In this document: positions 6,401-11,653 of the stretch, piece by piece | Numbering within the stretch: the stretch's first letter is position 1 | How the letters are laid out: each line of letters opens with the position of its first letter | NCBI GenBank assembly: GCA_030636465.1 | Contig: DAOVWW010000013.1 | Coordinates: 1-11,653 of the forward strand | DNA length: 11,653 nt | DNA from: Gammaproteobacteria bacterium | Lineage (GTDB): Bacteria > Pseudomonadota > Gammaproteobacteria > BMS3Bbin11 | Direction of reading: 5' to 3' | Translations under genes and position numbers: made by a program | Notes under the pieces: generated by a model | Told to the model about the DNA's origin: nothing | What the model saw: only the letters and a program-made list of their open reading frames with translations | The model's database searches: none

Positions 6401-8634
6401 CGGTAATCATTACTTGCAGCCTCTAACTTTACCGTAACAGCTTCCTGCCCCTGGTTAGTCAAACTAAGCTTAGCAGTAAGTTTTTGTCCAGTTGAGCGGT
6501 ATGCCGAAAGCTTGCTGGCCTCGGTCTCAAATTTTAGTGAAACAGGTAACTTAACTAAATCATCCGCGGCAGAAACCTGGCCCGGAATTTCGCATCCCTT
6601 GCTACAAGAAAAACGTGGCAACCTTTCAAGCTTAAGCCTGTACTCGGCATCACTTGGGGTCGGTGCTTCCAGCTGAATACTGTAATCTCCCGCAGGAAAC
6701 AGCCCTTCTATGACTGCCGGTTTGCCAATATCTTCAACTTTACGTATGTAGGGAATATTTTTACCAGACATTCTTAAAACTACCCTGCCATCAGCCGGTG
6801 GTTCAATGCTTAGCCGTATATTTTCATTTCCCGTCAGCTGGAAACGGTAGTAATCATCAGCAGACTTATGTTCCAGCAGGCCAATTCTTGTCTGCCCGAA
6901 GCTGAGGATCTGTGCATGACCGGGATCATTATTAGGTTCAAGTTCGGCATCAGGATTAGGCGGTCCTAGCGGCAATACTCTGAGTATGTAGGAGCCTTCA
7001 TTACCCTTCACTGCTACATAATGCGTTCCCGGTAATAGAAAGACATTAGACAGACGCGCTCGTCGTGTACCAGATGGAACATCCAGTTGATATTTACCAC
7101 TGCCTTTTGCATCGACAAGAGTGATACGCGAAATCCCATCACCCACCGCCTGAATACGCCATAGTTGAGGATCACCCGATACCGTGAAGCGATAATAATC
7201 TGTGTCCTTGCCTGCAAAGCGACCCTTTGCTATCCGCCTGGCATTCATTGCGCCTGAGTAGGCGAATTTGTCGTTAGGCTCTGATTCCTGAATGGCTTTG
7301 TGAGGTGCGCCCTGTTCCATGCTGAGCGTGTACTCGGCATCTTTTTTGCTGCGTGCTATGTATAAGCCGTAATCACCAGAATTTAGAGAAAGGTCGACTA
7401 ATGCGATACGAGTTTTTGCCGTACGGCATTGCATAATTTCCTTGTTGCTATCCATAAGGCAGAGTTCATAGCTCATACCTTCCATGCCATCCAACTTGAT
7501 AGTTCTGGTATCGTTGGCATTTTCACCAGACAGGCTAAAACGAAAATAGTCGTAATCGTTATCCTTACCTGCCCGGCCATGAACAGCTTTGCTCAGATCC
7601 ACCCGGTTGGCCAGTTCCCAGCGATCATTGGGTTCGGCCTCATCACCTGCAACACGTTGCCCGGTTGCCCTGATCGATAAGGTACGTATTACGTTCCCAT
7701 CACTGCCCGTTAGTTCTATAGGATAGTCACCTTTTTCCAGGCCCAGATCAGGCATCGAAAACTTACCTGATCTATCGGTAGTTGCCTGCGCCAGTTTTTT
7801 ACCACTTCCATCTTTAAGGAAAACATTAAACTTACGTCCGATAGCGGTGCGTCCTGAAATTTCCCAGCGATGCCCAGTGTCTTTGTCCGATATCTGCAGG
7901 CTGGTCCAGATGCCAGGTTGGTCTGCATAAATGTTGTAGTACTGACCTGTACGAAGTTTATAGGGCTTCTCTGCTGAGTTTTTAGCCAGTACTTTGGCGT
8001 TGAGCTTCCGGCCTTGTTTAATGTTGAGGCGGTACTGTTCCTGTGGTGATATTTGTTTTTCATCAGGCCCAGAGTCAGCAGGCAGATCCTCTGACGTTTT
8101 GCTTACGGCAGTGAGATTTAGATCAGTTGTTGCTAAAAAACCCGGCTTCTTTGGGCCTCCACCGGCACGAGCAATGGCTATAAGATACTCACCGGGCTCA
8201 AATATCAGATCATTAATCTGAACCGGGCGAGAACCATCACGACTGCCAAATTTGAGTAATGTTTCTTTTTTCGCTACTTCTTTGCCATCATCTGTATAAA
8301 TGAGTCGAATAAATTCCACCTGGGTTAGCGCATCGGCAATGCCTGACAGTTCAAAACTCCAGGAATGATGTGCATCAACATCAGAGACTGTCCATATGAA
8401 GCCGTCCTGATCGCCTCCTGCCATGGCGCCCATGATGGTGATCGGACCGGTGAGCTTGTTTGCTTCAGCTGGGGTGTTATTCGGCTCAGTTTCGTACTGG
8501 ACAGCGGCGAATGCAACCATGGACAAAAACTGGGTGCTCGCAATAATAACCATGGAGAAAAGGACGGCAAATCTTAAAAGCTTCATGTATCGACTAATTC
8601 TCATTGCTGGGGTTACACTGCTCCAATTTTGCAT
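3496..8634 (-). CDS. Giant secreted mosaic protein with PPC-like, discoidin-like and two VWA domains
   Basis: 1712 residues. A signal peptide with hydrophobic core LLRFAVLFSMVIIAS ends at about AFA (43). No start has a good ribosome site; ATG 8586 (MKLLRF) gives the most canonical signal peptide, so 8634 is the outer limit. Four PPC-like beta domains each open with an E-P-N motif (about 46-175 ETEPNN, 331-440 DEAEPND, 450-555 ESEPND, 563-670 ELEPNN), with an Ig-like insert at 255-322. Next come an NEW3/CARDB-like Ig domain (715-803), two discoidin (F5/8C)-like regions (about 880-980 and 1000-1132) and another PPC-like domain (1180-1265). VWA1 has D1276-x-S1278-x-S1280 and D1368. VWA2 has D1478-x-S1480-x-S1482, T1558 and D1585-GEE, a full metal-binding MIDAS. 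A beta domain closes the protein (1655-1712). There are six cysteines in three close pairs. No C-terminal anchor is seen. By family, VWA and discoidin domains bind protein or glycan ligands; the ligand is unknown. It lies 47 bp after the pseudo-transglutaminase gene. Confidence 0.85.
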   Translation of the reverse strand: MQNWSSVTPAMRISRYMKLLRFAVLFSMVIIASTQFLSMVAFAAVQYETEPNNTPAEANKLTGPITIMGAMAGGDQDGFIWTVSDVDAHHSWSFELSGIADALTQVEFIRLIYTDDGKEVAKKETLLKFGSRDGSRPVQINDLIFEPGEYLIAIARAGGGPKKPGFLATTDLNLTAVSKTSEDLPADSGPDEKQISPQEQYRLNIKQGRKLNAKVLAKNSAEKPYKLRTGQYYNIYADQPGIWTSLQISDKDTGHRWEISGRTAIGRKFNVFLKDGSGKKLAQATTDRSGKFSMPDLGLEKGDYPIELTGSDGNVIRTLSIRATGQRVAGDEAEPNDRWELANRVDLSKAVHGRAGKDNDYDYFRFSLSGENANDTRTIKLDGMEGMSYELCLMDSNKEIMQCRTAKTRIALVDLSLNSGDYGLYIARSKKDAEYTLSMEQGAPHKAIQESEPNDKFAYSGAMNARRIAKGRFAGKDTDYYRFTVSGDPQLWRIQAVGDGISRITLVDAKGSGKYQLDVPSGTRRARLSNVFLLPGTHYVAVKGNEGSYILRVLPLGPPNPDAELEPNNDPGHAQILSFGQTRIGLLEHKSADDYYRFQLTGNENIRLSIEPPADGRVVLRMSGKNIPYIRKVEDIGKPAVIEGLFPAGDYSIQLEAPTPSDAEYRLKLERLPRFSCSKGCEIPGQVSAADDLVKLPVSLKFETEASKLSAYRSTGQKLTAKLSLTNQGQEAVTVKLEAASNDYRWRTSFDKSPVEIQAGGNVSVPVQIYAPKDAWAGWPVRISMRAYTDSGAQVETYTEINVDAGSHVVAPFLDWSVPPTMLGGFNVAWKELGGVRLALDNEKKEGDVPGLGRYFHQLFDNKSAERTGLSLQGGHKLEKVPVTVELAGDGPVDVVGIVLNPMGRHQLADALGDFELQLSVDGENFETVLKAKLQPLAIDQFFVLEKPFSASFARLILLSSQSGKTNGKLALGEWKVIARPGVDISNGKSLNIAKPELGGHVVWASPRISRDRDSVILTEKSDSKTASLKAGQAVNWVIAFEHERAARITRLEWGDSEKAKPEQKIRKVKVFSSMNSPVGPWKLLADWDVAASQTLELDSGKENWARYLRFSTEGPEKRGHLAFPEIIRVFEQLADEKYRSILGEWGIASRDAIYELLAGLNITTATELSSANNSKAAALTIKPDQLYEGRVALARVTDWYSVSIPEDKNTLELKLGGDPTVRSVITIEDAKGSAVPVRLRKDEHNSHHYKATVELGEKYYVKVEEPPRSVVFVWDNSGSVIPYFPMIRNAINSYVSGVRPGIDVANMLVLGGDFLLKDWSGEPYVLQTTLNDYKGGANSSAAEPALIRAAEALADRPGTKAVVLITDAETGRDDKELWPLFDKVRPRIFTIRVGSSHGVPEDLMQSWANVNNGYYDNTLTSTQMDRAFDRAKTMLRQPADYTLEAVMTFEEAPGPGTLNVVAKKKGLSGGAVELILDASGSMLKRLDGKRRINIAKEVLTKAVTDIIPAGTPVALRVFGHKKPNACETDLEIKLQPLKPAAAKKTISKINAKNLAKTPIAASLAKVESDLAKVKGKKIVILVTDGEETCEGKPAEVLKRLADKGFDIRLNIVGFAIDDAELKRQFESWAEQGGGKYFDASDEASLNQSVNDALRTPYSVHDQSGQLVAEGTIGGDPLMLDAGFYRIKVSGSSPKGFEKIEVVGEKELVLEY

Positions 8635-8681
8635 TATCCGAATAGAATCGATTCAGTCCTTTCATCAAAACTAGCAGCATT

Positions 8682-10964
8682 CTAAAGGCCACCGCAATCA
8701 AGCACTTCAACCGGAGGAGCCAATCCCTGTCCCGTGGTTTCGGCAAGGCCAAAGTCTACTATCGTATAAAGTGCAGCACCCGCCGCACCCATCCCTGCAG
8801 TCATGACATTTCCATAGGCCATTCCACCAATATTGCTAGCATTGGCATTCATGTAACAGCAGAGTTCCTGTGCCATCGAACCTTGTCCCTCACATTTCTT
8901 CAGGTTTCTCAGGCCATTGACCAGCGTCATGGCATTGTTAAGTTGACTGACAGCATATTCATATAATTCTGTTCCTCTGCCATTACTCGCCATACCCAGA
9001 GTTTGCCCTGTTGATTTGTGAATTCGCCACCAGCCATTCAATGCCAGGCCTTGCGGCTTTTTGCTCGGGACCAGGACCAGGTAACCCGCATCAAGATCAT
9101 TCTGGATGAAATACCTGGTTCTGTCATCCAGTGATAGTTTTGCACTATCCAGTTCCTTAGCATTAGAAATAAGCTGGAGAAGTATACCTTGCTGTTTTGC
9201 AGCTTCTATAATCTTAAAGGTATCGAGGTGCCGTTGACGTGAACCTCTGGCCGTTGCAGGCACTCTTTCTGTTGCTGTTTCCCACACCCCAAGTGCGATA
9301 TCCCGGTGAGGGCGGCTATACATACCATCGCTTTTTTTCTCCAGCAGCCGGCGTTTGTTAGCAATAATATCGACATTAAAGAAAGGTGTATCAAAATTAC
9401 TATAGCCATTTCTGAAACTGATTAATCCGGGTTCTGCCCTGTAAGAAATCCAGCCATCAGTACCAGGCATGCTATTAAATAAACGGTACTGTGCAAGTCC
9501 CTCAATATCCTGTGGCAATGAATCCTTCGGCATTACCGTCTTTTTGTCTTTTAATAAAAAATGATGCAGCAGTGTTTTTAGTTGCTTATTATTTTCAACC
9601 AGGTGATTCAGATACCTATCAGAAAGGTAATCAAGCGACTGTCTGCCAGTATTGACCATGAACGTATGTTCAGTCATTAATGCCAGCTTCATACTATTCC
9701 CATTCGTTCCTTCTGCATAAGGCCCGTAGATATAACGCCGATACTTTCGTTCTTTCCCTCCCGGAGAAGTAAAAGTGAATTCCAGCCAGTGTGAAACCAG
9801 GGAAAAGTTGGACTTTTTTTCCTTCGAGTTGGACAAAGCACTCAACGCGTTGTCGGTCTTATCGGAAAAAGTCTGAAATAAAGCAGACATACCGAGACTG
9901 TCTGATTCAACCGCCATACGATCAACAAGCCTGCCTTTAAGGTCGAAAAGTGATCCGCCTGCAGGTGCACCATTAAATACCGGGGAAAATAATCGAGTTT
10001 TCTTAACTACGTCTTCAAGGTCAGTTAGGTTATCTAAGCGCAGGCCATCTGGAACATTGATATAAGTAAGTGCTACTCCATCGAGGTTTGCTACTGGACG
10101 TTGCCATGGTTTCATTACTGAAGCGACGCTGGTTTTTGAACCAATACGCTGTTCGATAAATGCTTCAATTTGTAATTTTTGCTGGTATTCCTCTGGCACA
10201 CTGTCTTTAAAATATGCGGTAGCTTCTACAACGGGCATAGCTTTTGATTGCCCGAATGCAGGGTGAACCGCAAGCCATTTGTTTCCAGCCGTGAGGCGAT
10301 ACTCAATCCAAAAGTAAGCCTGTGCTTCCTTAACTAGCACATCGTCCATCTTTTGAGGTGTCAAACTGATTCCGCGTCGATCAAGTGCTTTTTGAATCAG
10401 CTCTTTAGACTTTTGAGTATCATCATAAAGCTGTTGAACTTGTGATTGTTTAGTTGTGTCAGGTGCTTTTAAACTAAACTTTTCTAGAGCAGGCTGAAGT
10501 GTATTCTCCTGCCCCAGGTCATTTTCTATTGCAACAGGAACAATCAGTCCAATCAGGCGCAATGCATCCTGTTCATTCAAATGACCGGAAACTATACGCG
10601 TTTCCCAACCGGCTGAATTAAGTAAGGATGCCAGCAGCACAGATTGATCAAGAGCGTTTCCAGCACGACTCTTTATTGTTCCATTAACACCTCTAAGCAA
10701 TCCGCTGTATTGCTCAAAATTTATAGCCTTGCTGACATAGTCAATAATTCGTGATTCATCCAGATCCAACTGTAGCAGCAGTTCTTCTGAATTAAACCTG
10801 GTGTTATCAAGATGAGGTCTTAATGAATTTACATTGCTTATATAAACGTCAATTGCAGATGCAATTTCTGTGTATATTTTCTCACTATTATTTTCTCCTC
10901 TCGCGTTTACCGGTAATGAAAATACTGAGAAAATTATTAATACCAAATAACTTAATTTAGTCAT
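8682..10964 (-). CDS. Large secreted protein with a catalytically dead transglutaminase-like domain
   Basis: 760 residues from ATG 10964, with an AGAGGA ribosome site 6 nt upstream. The signal peptide MTKLSYLVLIIFSVFSLPVNA is probably cut after residue 21. Residues about 85-240 follow the transglutaminase-like (papain-fold) pattern: SRAGNALDQSVLLASLL then NSAGWETRIVSGHL (99-128), and AYFWIEYRLTAGNKWLAVHP (216-235). In active members the motifs are G-x-C, H-x-W-x-E and DP. Here the catalytic positions align with Ala104, Tyr217 and His234, while W219, E221, W230 and P235 remain, so the fold is kept and the Cys-His-Asp triad is lost. The middle (about 290-650) has no recognised domain. The C-terminus has a Gly/Ala-rich hydrophobic stretch (712-740) and all four cysteines of the protein (691, 702, 703, 757), likely disulfides. 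Placed between the RDD gene and the VWA gene, it is probably co-transcribed with both. A binding or scaffolding role is inference. Confidence 0.8.
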   Translation of the reverse strand: MTKLSYLVLIIFSVFSLPVNARGENNSEKIYTEIASAIDVYISNVNSLRPHLDNTRFNSEELLLQLDLDESRIIDYVSKAINFEQYSGLLRGVNGTIKSRAGNALDQSVLLASLLNSAGWETRIVSGHLNEQDALRLIGLIVPVAIENDLGQENTLQPALEKFSLKAPDTTKQSQVQQLYDDTQKSKELIQKALDRRGISLTPQKMDDVLVKEAQAYFWIEYRLTAGNKWLAVHPAFGQSKAMPVVEATAYFKDSVPEEYQQKLQIEAFIEQRIGSKTSVASVMKPWQRPVANLDGVALTYINVPDGLRLDNLTDLEDVVKKTRLFSPVFNGAPAGGSLFDLKGRLVDRMAVESDSLGMSALFQTFSDKTDNALSALSNSKEKKSNFSLVSHWLEFTFTSPGGKERKYRRYIYGPYAEGTNGNSMKLALMTEHTFMVNTGRQSLDYLSDRYLNHLVENNKQLKTLLHHFLLKDKKTVMPKDSLPQDIEGLAQYRLFNSMPGTDGWISYRAEPGLISFRNGYSNFDTPFFNVDIIANKRRLLEKKSDGMYSRPHRDIALGVWETATERVPATARGSRQRHLDTFKIIEAAKQQGILLQLISNAKELDSAKLSLDDRTRYFIQNDLDAGYLVLVPSKKPQGLALNGWWRIHKSTGQTLGMASNGRGTELYEYAVSQLNNAMTLVNGLRNLKKCEGQGSMAQELCCYMNANASNIGGMAYGNVMTAGMGAAGAALYTIVDFGLAETTGQGLAPPVEVLDCGGL

Positions 10965-11022
10965 CCATCATCCTCTGTTGCTTATTTTATTCAATACTCC
11001 CAGACCAACCATGTGTATCAAC

Positions 11023-11460
11023 TTAACGTCTATTCTCAACTAAAGTTCCCGCAATAAAATCATGTAAACCTTTTTTCTGGGCTGTAAATACAACCATAAT
11101 AAACCCGATCATAAAAATAAATGATGAGAGAATTTTTGATAAATAACGAACAGTCGCCTTGATAAAATTGATTCGCTGTCCAGCAGCATCGGTCACCTTC
11201 ATACCAAGAATCTTCTTCCCGACCGTAGCCTGCCATTCTGAACTCTCCAGTCCTGCAAAATAGACCCAGCTGGTAATAATCATCACCAGTTGAGGAACCG
11301 TCACTGCGAAAGGTTTTGCCTGAACATTTTCCGCCATCATCACATCTGGGATAACTGTACCAAAAACCATGGTGATCGGAACCGCTATAATCAGCCCATC
11401 AATCAAATAGGCAATTACGCGCTTCCAGAAACCACCATAACTAATACTGCTGTCACTCAT
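11023..11460 (-). CDS. RDD-family membrane protein
   Basis: 145 residues with the RDD signature. R14 and D21 lie in the first helix (FWKRVIAYLIDGLIIAVPI), followed by the conserved loop WQATVGKKILGMKVTDAAG (76-94), R105-Y106 and the terminal GLHDFIAGTLV with D134. Hydrophobic helices are at about 14-36, 54-70 and 107-127. The length is normal for the family. RDD proteins are inner-membrane proteins; some have been linked to ion transport, but most are uncharacterised. The ATG overlaps the TGA of the Sel1-repeat gene as ATGA, and no good Shine-Dalgarno site precedes it, so translation is probably coupled. It is followed after 58 bp by the pseudo-transglutaminase gene. Confidence 0.9.
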   Translation of the reverse strand: MSDSSISYGGFWKRVIAYLIDGLIIAVPITMVFGTVIPDVMMAENVQAKPFAVTVPQLVMIITSWVYFAGLESSEWQATVGKKILGMKVTDAAGQRINFIKATVRYLSKILSSFIFMIGFIMVVFTAQKKGLHDFIAGTLVENRR

Positions 11461-11653
11461 TTATTTTTAAGGCCCTCGCTATAAGCTATTTCGTCTAAAT
11501 ATCCTTTTGCCTCGGTGTTTCCCTGGGCTGCAGCTTTTTCAAACCATGCCTTTGAGTCTTTTTTATCACCACCAATTCCAGAATAAAAGAAATATCCCAT
11601 TTTAAACTGTGCGGTTGCATCACCGAGGTCTGCAGCCTTTTTATACCATTTCA
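11457..11653 (-). CDS. Sel1-repeat (TPR-like) protein, C-terminal fragment
   Basis: This open frame enters from the window edge and ends at a TGA at 11459-11457, giving 64 readable residues. It holds WYKKAADLGDATAQFKMGYF, then FYSGIGGDKKDSKAWFEKAA, then AQGNTEAKGYL. These are the hallmarks of Sel1-like repeats (WY-x-KAA-x-x-G, A-x-x-x-x-G-x-x-x, Y-x-x-G-x-G-G, KA-x-x-W-x-x-KAA-x-QG). Such helical solenoids usually mediate protein-protein contacts, often in the periplasm or in signalling. The N-terminus is outside, so the export signal and number of repeats are unknown. Its stop overlaps the RDD start by 4 bp, which places it upstream in the same operon. Confidence 0.85.
   Translation of the reverse strand, partial: KWYKKAADLGDATAQFKMGYFFYSGIGGDKKDSKAWFEKAAAQGNTEAKGYLDEIAYSEGLKNK

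Noticed and set aside
7716..8063. Minus-strand open frame of 115 codons in another frame of the VWA gene
   Set aside because: It overlaps the PPC-like region fully, has no ribosome site, and its translation is low-complexity without a fold signature.
8645..8654. 10-bp palindrome gaatcgattc before the VWA gene
   Set aside because: It is too short to stand out from chance in a window of this size, and no promoter elements lie around it.

Overview
The window is a gene-dense stretch from a bacterium in which every supportable gene lies on the minus strand. Lipoprotein and Sec signal peptides, a Yip1-type membrane protein, an RDD protein, a Sel1-repeat protein and a dispersed palindromic repeat of the 'cgtcattgcgag' type fit a Gram-negative proteobacterium, plausibly a gammaproteobacterium. 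The sequence alone does not fix the taxon. No RNA gene, transposase, CRISPR array or phage gene is visible.

In transcription order (high to low coordinates), the first block is a likely operon for exported proteins. It holds the end of a Sel1-repeat protein (11653-11457, cut by the window edge), an RDD membrane protein overlapping it by 4 bp (11460-11023), a 760-residue secreted protein with a transglutaminase-like fold that has lost its catalytic triad (10964-8682), and a 1712-residue secreted mosaic of PPC-like, Ig-like, discoidin-like and two VWA domains (8634-3496). The short gaps (58 and 47 bp) suggest the last two large proteins are made together. A surface or periplasmic assembly that binds protein or glycan is a reasonable inference; no function is proven.

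After the VWA gene comes a 167-bp spacer with an 89-bp inverted repeat and a 7-bp tandem repeat. The second block follows: a small lipoprotein (3328-2855) translationally coupled by an ATGA overlap to a small secreted protein (2858-2349), then a four-helix membrane protein with two DUF3592-like modules (2193-1135), then a Yip1-family membrane protein running off the window (981-1).

The clearest structural oddity is in the second block. The last codons and stop of the 169-residue secreted protein recur as a 68-bp direct repeat (63/68 identical) just downstream of the DUF3592-like gene. That gene is therefore bracketed by two copies of the 3' end of its neighbour. The far copy is a headless gene remnant, pointing to past duplication and loss, or to insertion or replacement by recombination. 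A 22-bp perfect palindrome lies between the intact neighbour and the DUF3592-like gene.
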